A DNA stretch of 64,000 bases, taken from the NCBI RefSeq assembly GCF_902833225.1, contig NZ_CADFEI010000028.1, forward strand, positions 16,791 to 80,790, in the 5' to 3' direction. The translations under genes and the position numbers were made by a program. This document shows, piece after piece, positions 1 through 7,596 of this stretch; position 1 is the stretch's first letter, and each line of letters begins with the position of its first letter. The DNA comes from Burkholderia sp. BCC1644. GTDB lineage: Bacteria; Pseudomonadota; Gammaproteobacteria; Burkholderiales; Burkholderiaceae. A model generated the notes under the pieces. The model saw only the letters and a program-made list of their open reading frames with translations. It was not told where the DNA came from and made no database searches.

Positions 1-76
1 GGGCGCGGACCTGCTGCCCGCGCCGCGCCACGTGAAGCGGCTGGCCGGCATCGTCGCGCGCGTGCTGGAGGTTTGA
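1..76 (+). CDS. C-terminal end of an unidentified gene (partial)
   Basis: An open frame enters from the left edge and stops at TGA 74-76, giving 24 visible residues that end in IVARVLEV. The piece is too short to assign a family. It lies 63 nt upstream of the ModE-like gene on the same strand, so the two may be cotranscribed, but nothing visible proves a molybdenum link. Confidence 0.5.
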   Translation, partial: GADLLPAPRHVKRLAGIVARVLEV

Positions 77-139
77 GCGCGGCGTTCGCCGTACCGGCCA
101 TCGTGTATGCTTGCCCGCATCGATCACTCGGCGGACAAC

Positions 140-505
140 ATGAAGACTTCGGCACACCCCAAGCCTGAGGTGCGGTTCAGGATGCGTATCCAGCAGGCCG
201 ACACGATCGCGCTCGGCCCGGGCAAGGTCGCGCTGCTCGAAGCGGTGCGCGAGCACGGTTCGATTTCGGCGGCGGCGCGCAGCCTGAAGATGTCGTACCG
301 GCGCGCGTGGCTGCTGATGGACGAACTGAACCGGTCGCTGAAATCGCCTGCGACGGTGTCGGAACATGGCGGGCAGAGCGGCGGCGGCAGCGTGCTGACG
401 CCGGTCGGTGAGGAGATCATCCGTCTTTATCGCGGGATCGAGGAGCGCGCGTACGCGGCTTGCGCGGACGACATCGCCGCGCTCACGAAAATGGTGCGTC
501 GCTGA
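140..505 (+). CDS. ModE-like winged-helix regulator, DNA-binding domain only
   Basis: About 121 residues, matching the N-terminal winged helix-turn-helix of the molybdate regulator ModE. The core has the LysR-like run GSISAAARSLKMSYRRAW (residues ~35-52), where the recognition helix lies, and a wing near LTPVGEEIIRLYRGIE. The C-terminal molbindin (TOBE) domains that bind molybdate in full-length ModE are absent, so ligand sensing is unclear. An ATG at 107 is in frame, but ATG 140 gives the usual compact N-terminus. The neighbour downstream is convergent and ends 24 nt away, with a small GC hairpin between them. The family call is firm; a role in molybdenum control is inference. Confidence 0.8.
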   Translation: MKTSAHPKPEVRFRMRIQQADTIALGPGKVALLEAVREHGSISAAARSLKMSYRRAWLLMDELNRSLKSPATVSEHGGQSGGGSVLTPVGEEIIRLYRGIEERAYAACADDIAALTKMVRR

Positions 506-529
506 AAGGCGCGTTGCGCCGGCGCCTGC

Positions 530-1876
530 CTACCCGTGCCGCAGGCAGAAGCGTGACGGGTCGCTCGCGGCGCCGTCCGGCACGATGACATCGCGCGCCT
601 GCGCATCGAGCCGCCCGATCAGTTCGACGAAGCTCGCGACGCTGGCGGTCCGCAGCGGGTAGTACGCGATGTGGTGGCGTTCGCAGATGCGCTTGAGCAG
701 GTTCATCGAATCGTGATCGATGCAGTCGACCGGGAACACGACCATCTGCGCGCCCGGCAGCGCAGCGGCCAGCAGGCCCTTGCGATCCTCGATGCCACCG
801 TCGTGCAGCGTCACTTCACCGCCTGACGCCTCGACGATCCGCCGGATCGCCCGGTTCGAACCGGGCCGCCCGCCGACGTAGACAACGCGCGTGCCCTGCA
901 GCATCGACAGCGAATTCGCCGCCCGGTCGACCGGATCGTCCGCCGACGCCTGCACGGCCTGTTCGATCGCGCTCGCTTCGGCGCGCAGCGTCTTCACCAT
1001 CGCCATCAGGTCGTCGAGCCGTGCGCGCATCGCACGGGCGCTCGCCTGTTCCGCGGCGATCCGCTGCTCGGCGGCTTCGCGGCGGCTGGTGTGCAGCGCG
1101 AGCCGTTCGTCGCGCGCGGCTAGCGCCTCGCGCAGTTCATGCACTTCGTCGCGCAACGCGCTTTCGGCGGCCAGCGGCTGCGCGTGGTGGCGCGCGTGGA
1201 GCGCATCCCGTTCCTGTAGCGCCGCGTCGCGCTGCGTGCTCATCTCGTGCAGGCGCGCCTGCTGCCGTTCGACCTTCGCGTGCAGTTCCGCATTCTCTTC
1301 CTCCAGCGCGACCAGCCGCCGGATATCGGCGCGATTGGCCGCGCCGACCAGATGCGACAGCATGTGCAGGTCGCCGAATGCGGCCTGGCGCACGCCCATC
1401 GTCGTGCGCGGATGCGTCATCAGCGCCCAGTACGCGGGCGGAATGTCGCCGCTCTTGAGCGCTTCCTGCCAGCGCGCGAGCAGTTCATCCGCGTCCTTTG
1501 CCTGGTCGAACGCGCGTATCGCGCCCGCATAGCGTTCGTCGAGCGCCTTGTGCAATGCCTTCGCGCCGGCCGTGCCGTCGATCGCGAGCTCGACGGCCGC
1601 GTGATGGATTTCGAGGTCGGTCGCACGTTGCCGGTCGAGGTCGGTGAACTTCGGCACGAGCTTGCGCAGTTCGTGCGTGGTCAGGCAGGTGCCGATGATC
1701 GAGCAGTGCAGGTTCGCATCGAGTTCGGACAGGCGCGTGCGGCGCTTCAACTCGACCTGTTGCGCGCGGGACGGCGCGCAGCACGCGTCGATCCGCGCGC
1801 CGGCGGCCGCGGACGGATGGCCGCCCGGCGACGAGAGATCCGCCGTGCGGGCAAGGCGAAAGGGCGGAGCGTGCAT
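530..1876 (-). CDS. DUF2325 domain protein with central coiled coil
   Basis: 448 residues. The N-terminal third is Cys-containing and mostly helical. Residues ~200-300 form a long charged heptad-rich coiled coil (many E, R, A, Q; runs such as RQQARLHEMSTQRDA). The C-terminal ~100 residues are the DUF2325 Rossmann-like fold, with VVYVGGRPGSNRAIRRIVE, a DGGIEDR loop and VVFPVDCIDHDSM. DUF2325 has no established biochemical role. The start has a good Shine-Dalgarno (AGAGGT) just upstream. An AT-rich palindrome at 1930-1953 lies in its upstream region and recurs before the next gene (2007-2546), suggesting shared control. Confidence 0.8.
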   Translation of the reverse strand: MHAPPFRLARTADLSSPGGHPSAAAGARIDACCAPSRAQQVELKRRTRLSELDANLHCSIIGTCLTTHELRKLVPKFTDLDRQRATDLEIHHAAVELAIDGTAGAKALHKALDERYAGAIRAFDQAKDADELLARWQEALKSGDIPPAYWALMTHPRTTMGVRQAAFGDLHMLSHLVGAANRADIRRLVALEEENAELHAKVERQQARLHEMSTQRDAALQERDALHARHHAQPLAAESALRDEVHELREALAARDERLALHTSRREAAEQRIAAEQASARAMRARLDDLMAMVKTLRAEASAIEQAVQASADDPVDRAANSLSMLQGTRVVYVGGRPGSNRAIRRIVEASGGEVTLHDGGIEDRKGLLAAALPGAQMVVFPVDCIDHDSMNLLKRICERHHIAYYPLRTASVASFVELIGRLDAQARDVIVPDGAASDPSRFCLRHG

Positions 1877-1929
1877 GTTGACCTCTATCCGGCACGATCG
1901 GACCGGAGACGGATGCGCGAAAGATCTGC

Positions 1930-1953
1930 GAAATATACCACGGAATATAACGG
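1930..1953. promoter_or_regulatory. Imperfect AT-rich palindrome upstream of the DUF2325 gene
   Basis: Two 10-nt arms, CGAAATATAC and GAATATAACG, flank CACG; 7 of 10 positions pair as an inverted repeat. The same layout and nearly the same bases occur at 2572-2595 upstream of the adjacent gene. Its centre lies about 65 nt before the DUF2325 start codon. It reads as a transcription-factor operator; the binding protein is unknown. Confidence 0.55.
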
Positions 1954-2006
1954 GGTAAATTCCGGGGAAACCACCGGGTGGCGCCGGGCGGCGCCGGGTG
2001 GCGCGG

Positions 2007-2546
2007 TCAGCAGAGCGCCGTCGAACGGTCGGTTTGCGGCAGCGCGGCCGGTGCCGCGGGCGAAACGGGGAGCGATGGCGGCGCGTGGCGCGCCATCACG
2101 GATTCGACGCACAGCCCGACGAACAGCACGTCGACGCGCTCCAGCGCAGCGACCGCGTCGCGCATGGCGGCCGGGTCGTTGCTGAACGAATCGGAAAACA
2201 CGTCGTCGCGCGTGCGTTCGAGGCCGCGCGCTTGACCGATCGCGCGTTCGAGGTCGGGCAGACGCGTGAAGCGGGCGGCGCGTGCTTCGTGTTCGAGCGT
2301 CGCCAGCAGTTCACGAAAGCCCAGCGCCGACAATGCTTCGTCCGGCATCGCGTCGGCGTGTGCGGACGAGAGCATCCGGATGAAACGCACGATGCTGCCG
2401 CGCAGGCGCCGGAACGCATCGACGACATCCGTGACCTGCTGCGCCCGCGCGTCGCTCGACAACGGCTTGAGTGCGCGGATCTTGCGCGCAATCGGCTGTT
2501 CCCGAGCGGTACGCGGCGGGGCGCGATCCGTCGACGTGCGGGCCAT
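2007..2546 (-). CDS. Conserved hypothetical helical protein
   Basis: 179 residues from ATG 2546, chosen because GGAGA precedes it at proper distance; the open frame runs further upstream but through the operator. The N-terminus is basic (MARTSTDRAPPRTAREQ); the rest is predicted helical with no signal peptide, no membrane segment and no motif I recognise. The C-terminal 30 residues are Pro/Ala-rich and probably disordered. It is transcribed in the same direction as the DUF2325 gene, 130 nt apart, and each has its own copy of the same palindrome, so they are likely co-regulated. Function unknown. Confidence 0.6.
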   Translation of the reverse strand: MARTSTDRAPPRTAREQPIARKIRALKPLSSDARAQQVTDVVDAFRRLRGSIVRFIRMLSSAHADAMPDEALSALGFRELLATLEHEARAARFTRLPDLERAIGQARGLERTRDDVFSDSFSNDPAAMRDAVAALERVDVLFVGLCVESVMARHAPPSLPVSPAAPAALPQTDRSTALC

Positions 2547-2571
2547 GCAGTTTCTCCGGGTGGGCAGGTAT

Positions 2572-2595
2572 CGATATATTCTACGGAATATATCG
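2572..2595. promoter_or_regulatory. Perfect 10-bp-arm palindrome, operator candidate
   Basis: Arms CGATATATTC (2572-2581) and GAATATATCG (2586-2595) are exact inverted repeats around TACG. It is centred about 37 nt upstream of the start codon of the 2007-2546 gene, where a repressor could cover the promoter or the transcription start. A weaker copy lies at 1930-1953. Confidence 0.65.
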
Positions 2596-2602
2596 GGTAC
2601 GC

Positions 2603-2660
2603 AAAAAAAAAGACGACACCGTGCCGCGCGGCAGGGTGTCGTCAACGGCCTGAAAGGCCG
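2603..2660 (-). terminator. Double-hairpin intrinsic terminator of motB
   Basis: Read on the minus strand after the motB stop: a small hairpin (CGGCC 5-nt loop GGCCG, 2646-2660), then a 9-bp stem (2635-2643 with 2612-2620), then nine U residues (A-tract 2603-2611). It has the same design, spacing and flanking bases as the terminator at 6024-6080. Confidence 0.85.
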
Positions 2661-2666
2661 CGCTCG

Positions 2667-3638
2667 TCAGTTGATCGTTGCCGGGTGCTGCCGCGCGAGC
2701 GCGACCGGCGGGACGGCTGGCCGGATGCCGGGTGTCTCGTCGACGGTCGTGCGTCCACCGTCGCGAAAGAACGCCTGTTCGGCGGCATTGTTCATGACGA
2801 GGATGCTGATGCGGCGATTGGTCGGCTCGTCCGCCACGTTCCGGTCGAGCGGCAGCACATCCGCGAGCCCGCGCACCTGCAGCAGCTTTGCTTCCCGCAA
2901 CCCGCCGGCGACCAGCGCGCGCCGCGCGGCGTTCGCGCGATCGCTGGACAGTTCCCAGTTCGAATAGCCGTTCGGGCCGTCGGGATACGGTGTCGAATCG
3001 GTATGCCCGGCGATCGACACGCGGTTTTCGACGTCGTCGAGCGCCGCGCCGACCTGCGTGAGAATCGCGGTCGCATAGCTTTCCGGTTGCGAACTGCCTG
3101 ATGCAAACATCGGGCGCTTGAGCGAATCGACGATCTCGATGCGCAGGCCCTCGTGGGTGATCGCGATCCGGATCTGGTCCTGGTAGGCGCGCAACGACGG
3201 ACTCTGTGCGATCGCCGCGGTCAGCTTCGCCTTCAGGCGTTCGAGCTTTTGCGTATCGACGATGCTCGCGAGCGCCGTGGGCGAGCTGGCCGGCACCGGT
3301 TGCGCTTTCGCGTTGATTGCCGGCGCGGGGTCCGACAGGTCGCGGCCGCCGCCTTGCACGACACTCGGACGCGGTGCCTGCGCATCTTTCCCGCCCGACA
3401 GGAGCGTCGACAGCGGCGTGTTGAAGTAGTCCTCGATCCCCTGCTTGTCGTACTTCGAGACCGAGCCGAGCAGCCACATCAGCAGGAAGAACGCCATCAT
3501 CGCCGTGACGAAATCGGCGTAGGCGATTTTCCATGCGCCGCCGTGGTGGGCGTCGTGGTCCTCGCCTTTCTTGCGGCGCACGACGACGAGCGACGGCGAT
3601 GCGGACTGTTTCGACGAACTGGAGCGATGGTCGGCCAT
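2667..3638 (-). CDS. motB: Flagellar motor stator protein MotB
   Basis: 323 residues. MotB is the peptidoglycan-anchored half of the proton-driven flagellar stator. It shows the Lys/Arg/His-rich cytoplasmic N-terminus, one membrane helix (~residues 43-62) preceded by the essential proton-carrying Asp42 in AYADFVTAMMAFFLLMWLL, a periplasmic plug/linker, and an OmpA-like peptidoglycan-binding domain (~170-295) with SIAGHTDSTPY and NRRISILVM. It follows motA by 27 nt in one operon and ends at a strong intrinsic terminator. Family assignment is secure. No chemotaxis or flagellar structural genes are nearby, so this may be an accessory stator set. Confidence 0.95.
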   Translation of the reverse strand: MADHRSSSSKQSASPSLVVVRRKKGEDHDAHHGGAWKIAYADFVTAMMAFFLLMWLLGSVSKYDKQGIEDYFNTPLSTLLSGGKDAQAPRPSVVQGGGRDLSDPAPAINAKAQPVPASSPTALASIVDTQKLERLKAKLTAAIAQSPSLRAYQDQIRIAITHEGLRIEIVDSLKRPMFASGSSQPESYATAILTQVGAALDDVENRVSIAGHTDSTPYPDGPNGYSNWELSSDRANAARRALVAGGLREAKLLQVRGLADVLPLDRNVADEPTNRRISILVMNNAAEQAFFRDGGRTTVDETPGIRPAVPPVALARQHPATIN

Positions 3639-3665
3639 GGCGTGTTCCGTATCCTCGCGTATCCG

Positions 3666-4535
3666 TTACGCGGCCTTGGGCGACTTCGTCGCGCGGACGG
3701 CGTCGTCGAGTTCCTTGAAGCTCGGGCGATCGGCGGTGAACAGCACCTTGCGGCCGAACTCCACCGCCACCGATGGCGCGTAGCCGCTCATCGACGCGAG
3801 CAGCACGGCCTTCACGCACTGGAACGGCTTGGCCGCGGCGCGGCCCTTCGCGTTGAGCAGATCCGCGAGCGGCCCGACGAAGCCATACGCGAGCAGGATG
3901 CCGAGGAACGTGCCGACGAGCGCGCCGGCGATCATCTTGCCGAGCACGGCGGGCGGCGCGCCGACGGAGCCCATCGTGTGCACGACGCCCATCACCGCGG
4001 CGACGATGCCGAACGCCGGCAGGCCGTCGGCCATCTTCTGGATCGCATTGGCCGCGACCGACGCTTCCGCATGGTGCGTGTGCAGTTCCTCATCCATCAG
4101 GTCCTGCATCTCCAGCACGTTCACGTTGCCGCTCGACATCATCCGCAGGTAGTCGACGATGAAGTCGAGCAGGTGATGGTCTTCGAGCACATGCGAATAC
4201 TTCTGGAACAGCGGGCTTTGTTCGGGGGCATCGACGTCGGCCTCGAGCGCCATCATGCCGTCCTTGCGCGCCTTCTGCAGCAGTTCGTACAGCAGCGCGA
4301 TCAGTTCGACGTATTGCTGCTTCGTATAGCCGCCGCCCTTGAAGCAGGTCGGCAGGCTCTTGATGGTCTTCTTCAGTGTCGTGACCGGATTGCTGACGAC
4401 GAACGCACCCAGCGCGGCGCCGAAAATGCACAGCAGTTCGAACGGTTGCAGCAAGGCCGGCAAATGGCCGCCCACGCCGACAAAGCTGCCGATCACCGAC
4501 GCGATCACGACGATCCACCCGATGGCTACAAACAT
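3666..4535 (-). CDS. motA: Flagellar motor stator protein MotA
   Basis: 289 residues from ATG 4535, which gives the standard N-terminus MFVAIGWIVV and follows a GAGG Shine-Dalgarno; the frame is open further upstream. Four membrane helices are expected: two at residues 1-60 and two at ~170-230 (GLPAFGIVAAVMGVVHTMGS and KMIAGALVGTFLGILLAYG). A large cytoplasmic loop between them carries the charged residues that contact the rotor protein FliG. MotA forms the ring around the MotB dimer. It is cotranscribed with motB. Confidence 0.95.
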   Translation of the reverse strand: MFVAIGWIVVIASVIGSFVGVGGHLPALLQPFELLCIFGAALGAFVVSNPVTTLKKTIKSLPTCFKGGGYTKQQYVELIALLYELLQKARKDGMMALEADVDAPEQSPLFQKYSHVLEDHHLLDFIVDYLRMMSSGNVNVLEMQDLMDEELHTHHAEASVAANAIQKMADGLPAFGIVAAVMGVVHTMGSVGAPPAVLGKMIAGALVGTFLGILLAYGFVGPLADLLNAKGRAAAKPFQCVKAVLLASMSGYAPSVAVEFGRKVLFTADRPSFKELDDAVRATKSPKAA

Positions 4536-5049
4536 GATTACCTCATCCGCGACTAGCGCTGCTGCATCTGTTTTGGAAAAGCGAGCGGGATGCCTGGCGG
4601 TCTCGCTCACTACCCGCAACGGCGCCGGATCGCTGCGTGTCGGGTGCGATCCGGGCGGTCGTCCCGATGCGTCGCAACGCGATGCCCGTCGGCGGGTGTT
4701 GATGCAATAACGGCGATCGTCGGGACGACTGAACCCGTGATTCCACGTATCGCGCGTGATTCACGCCCCGGCACACGTTTGCGGGCGGCGATGTGCGCGA
4801 CTTTCTTGATCGAGGTCAAAAAGTGCGCGGCCTTCGCGTGGAGTTCCGTATCGATGCGGCCCGGAAGGGGGGGCGACAGTCGTAACGCTCCCCGTGAAAG
4901 CTTCATCGCGGGATGCCGGGGAACGCGGCGCGCATCGTCGGCCGGACGGCGGGGCCGCGCGCCGGCAGGGTTTTCATCAGGACATCCGGAGCGCCGCGCG
5001 ATCCATCATGGCGAAGGTACTGTCTTGGCAAACCGCAGGAGGGCACCCC
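4536..5049. other. Intergenic region between motA and the patatin gene
   Basis: About 510 nt with no convincing gene. It must hold the promoters for the divergent motA (minus) and patatin (plus) genes. The only recognisable site is an FNR-type box at 4806-4819. I saw no sigma-28-like promoter for motAB. Confidence 0.5.
4806..4819. promoter_or_regulatory. FNR/ANR-type box candidate
   Basis: TTGAT-CGAG-GTCAA matches the FNR/CRP-family consensus TTGAT-N4-ATCAA with one mismatch. It lies about 230 nt upstream of the patatin start and a similar distance from motA, so the controlled gene is uncertain. Confidence 0.45.
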
Positions 5050-5934
5050 GTGACTCCCGATCCCACTCCCTCGACCGCCTTCGTGTTCGCCGGCGGCGGC
5101 AGCCTTGGCGCGATCGAGGTCGGCATGCTCCGCGAGCTGGTCGCGAGCGGCGAACGGCCCAATTGCGTCGTCGGCGCGTCGGCGGGCGCGATCAATGCGG
5201 CCTATTTCGCCGGCCGGCCGGACGCGGACGGCGTCGCGATGCTCGCCGCGCTGTGGTGCCGGATCCGCCGCCAGGACGTCATGCCGTTCTCGATGCGCAG
5301 CATCGTCGCGATGCTGCTGCGCAACCGGCCGCATCTGGTCGAGGCCGATGCGCTGCGCTTCCTGCTGGAACAGAACCTGCCGTACCAGCGGATCGAGCAG
5401 GCCGCGCTGCCGCTCCACATCGTCGCGACCGACGTGCTGAGCGGCCGCGAAGTCGTGCTGTCCGCCGGCCCGGTCGTGGATGCCGTGCAGGCCAGCGCGG
5501 CGATTCCCGGCGTGTTTCCGTCGGTCAGCATCGGCGGCGTGGAACTCGTCGACGGCGGCGTCGCGAACAATACGCCGATCTCCGTGGCGATCGCGCTCGG
5601 CGTCAAGCGGATCGTCGTGCTGCCGGCCGGGTTCGCCTGTGCGTTGCGCGCACCGCCGCGCAGCGCGATCGCGCATGCGACGCACGCGCTGACGCTCGTG
5701 ATCGCGCGGCAACTGGTGCGCGATCTGGAACTGTATGCGGCGCGCGCGCAAATCCACGTCGTGCCGCCGCTCTGTCCGCTCGACGTGTCGTCATACGATT
5801 ACTCGCAGTGCGCGCACCTGATCGACAAGGCCGCGGAACGCACGCGCGCGTGGATCGATGGGGGCGGGCTCGCGCAGTGCGAGATTCCCGGCCCGCTGCA
5901 CGAGCACGATCACGCCGCGGCGCTGTCGCATTGA
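5050..5934 (+). CDS. Patatin-like phospholipase
   Basis: 294 residues from GTG 5050, preceded by an excellent Shine-Dalgarno (AGGAGGG, 5037-5043); an in-frame ATG at 5008 lacks one. Patatins are Ser-Asp dyad lipid acyl hydrolases. Visible are the oxyanion-hole glycines GGGSLGA (residues 15-21), the nucleophile elbow GASAG with Ser44, and the dyad aspartate Asp168 in VDGGVANNTP. There is no signal peptide, so it is cytosolic or delivered otherwise. It is convergent with the aldehyde dehydrogenase. Substrate unknown. Confidence 0.9.
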   Translation: MTPDPTPSTAFVFAGGGSLGAIEVGMLRELVASGERPNCVVGASAGAINAAYFAGRPDADGVAMLAALWCRIRRQDVMPFSMRSIVAMLLRNRPHLVEADALRFLLEQNLPYQRIEQAALPLHIVATDVLSGREVVLSAGPVVDAVQASAAIPGVFPSVSIGGVELVDGGVANNTPISVAIALGVKRIVVLPAGFACALRAPPRSAIAHATHALTLVIARQLVRDLELYAARAQIHVVPPLCPLDVSSYDYSQCAHLIDKAAERTRAWIDGGGLAQCEIPGPLHEHDHAAALSH

Positions 5935-6023
5935 AGGTTGCCCGCGCGTCGTGGCAACTCACGGCCGACGAACGTGGATTGCCGGGCCGCCGGGCGCTCT
6001 CCGCGGAATTCCGCGAAGCACGC

Positions 6024-6080
6024 AAAAAAAAAGCGGCACCGTGCGATTCGCCACGGTGCCGCCAACGGCCTGAACGGCCG
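6024..6080 (-). terminator. Double-hairpin intrinsic terminator of the aldehyde dehydrogenase gene
   Basis: On the minus strand: hairpin CGGCC/GGCCG (6066-6080), then an 11-bp perfect stem (6052-6062 with 6033-6043), then nine U residues (A-tract 6024-6032). The layout relative to the stop codon is identical to the motB terminator at 2603-2660. Confidence 0.88.
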
Positions 6081-6086
6081 CACTGG

Positions 6087-7568
6087 TCAGTCGATCGCGC
6101 GCATCGCGTGGCGCAGTTCCTGATAGCTGCGCAGCCCCGCGACGCCGAGTTCGCGGCCGATCCCGCTGAGCCCGAAGCCGCCCCAGCACACGTGCGGATA
6201 GATGAGCTGCGGTGCATTGATCCACACGAGCCCCGCGCGCACGCGCTGCTGGAATTGCCTCGCGATACCTGCATCGCGCGTCACGACGGTCGCGACGAGC
6301 CCGTAGCGCGTGTCGTTCGCGAGCGCGATGGCCTCGTCGTCGGTGCGGAACGATTTCACGCACGCGACGGGGCCGAACACTTCGTCGGTCCACAGCGGGT
6401 TGTCGGCCGCCGGCTCGGCGATCACGGCGGGTGCCATGAAGAAGCCGGCACCGCAGGCCTCCGTCACCCGGCCGCTGAAGGCGACGCGTGCGCCCGCATC
6501 GATGCCCTGCTGAAGCATCGCTTCGACGCGCGTACGCTGCGCGGCCGAGATCAGCGGCCCCATCGCGACCTGTTCCGCGGCGGGCGGCGCGACGACGAGC
6601 GCACGCACGGCCGTCTCGAACGCGGCCATGAAGCTGCGGTACACGCTGTCGTGCACGAGGATGCGCGCGGTGGCCGAGCACATCTGGCCCGCGTTCGTGA
6701 ACGCGCCCGCGACCGCGAGCGACACCGCGACGTCGAGATCGGCGTCGTCGCGCACGATCAGCGACGACTTGCCGCCGAGTTCGAGCGTCACGCGCTTCAT
6801 GTCGACAGCGGCGGCCTGCATGACCTTGCGTCCGGCCGCCGTGCTGCCCGTAAACGAAATCTTGTCGATCAGCGGATGCGCGGTCAGCGCCGCGCCGACC
6901 TCGGCGCCGCCGTTCACCACGTTGACGACGCCGGCCGGCACACCGGCTTCGGCAACGATCTCGAGCAGCGCGTGCTCGGTCGGCGATGTGAGTTCGGACG
7001 GCTTCAGCACGACCGCGCAGCCGGCCGCGAGCGCGGGCGCGAGCTTCCACGCGGTCGTGACCATCGGGAAGTTCCACGGCATGACGAGCGCCGCGACGCC
7101 GACCGCGTCGTAAAAGCGTTCGGCCGTGACGGCGTCGCTCGGCAGCGCGACCGGTTCGGCCGCGAACAGCGCCGGGTCTTCGCACAGCTTTGCGTAGTAC
7201 GCGAACGTGGCGGCGACGTCGCCGACGTCGGCCTCGGCCTCGAACGGCGGCTTGCCGCTGACCTGCATCTGCAGCGCGGCCAGGCGATCGCGCGACGCTT
7301 CGACGCGCGCGGCGATTGTCGCGAGCACGCGGCCGCGTTCGGCCGGCGGCGTGTCGCGCCAGCGGGCGAATGCGTCGCGCGCGGCGCGCACCGCGGCGTC
7401 GACGTGCGCGGCCGTCGCGAATTCCTGCCAGCCGATCGCGTTGCCGGTCGACGCGTCGAAGATCGGCGCGCCAGCCGTGTCGGAATGCGTATGCACGGGC
7501 TGGCCGGCGATGTGCGCGGCGGGCAGCACGAACGTCGCGGCGGAAGGGGAAAGCTCGGCGGTAGACAT
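6087..7568 (-). CDS. NAD(P)-dependent aldehyde dehydrogenase
   Basis: 493 residues from ATG 7568, placed 8 nt after AGGA; an alternative ATG at 7577 has no room for a Shine-Dalgarno. Class-3 ALDH fold. General base Glu263 is in VTLELGGKSS and nucleophile Cys297 in NAGQMCSATARI; the cofactor-site PWNFP and GSTAAGRKV are present. Next to a ureohydrolase and a PuuB-like oxidase, it probably oxidises an aminoaldehyde (such as 4-guanidinobutyraldehyde or 4-aminobutyraldehyde) to the acid. The substrate is inference. It lies 28 nt downstream of the ureohydrolase gene, so one operon. Confidence 0.92.
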   Translation of the reverse strand: MSTAELSPSAATFVLPAAHIAGQPVHTHSDTAGAPIFDASTGNAIGWQEFATAAHVDAAVRAARDAFARWRDTPPAERGRVLATIAARVEASRDRLAALQMQVSGKPPFEAEADVGDVAATFAYYAKLCEDPALFAAEPVALPSDAVTAERFYDAVGVAALVMPWNFPMVTTAWKLAPALAAGCAVVLKPSELTSPTEHALLEIVAEAGVPAGVVNVVNGGAEVGAALTAHPLIDKISFTGSTAAGRKVMQAAAVDMKRVTLELGGKSSLIVRDDADLDVAVSLAVAGAFTNAGQMCSATARILVHDSVYRSFMAAFETAVRALVVAPPAAEQVAMGPLISAAQRTRVEAMLQQGIDAGARVAFSGRVTEACGAGFFMAPAVIAEPAADNPLWTDEVFGPVACVKSFRTDDEAIALANDTRYGLVATVVTRDAGIARQFQQRVRAGLVWINAPQLIYPHVCWGGFGLSGIGRELGVAGLRSYQELRHAMRAID

Positions 7569-7596
7569 GAGGTTCATCCTGTCGAGATCGGTCGGG

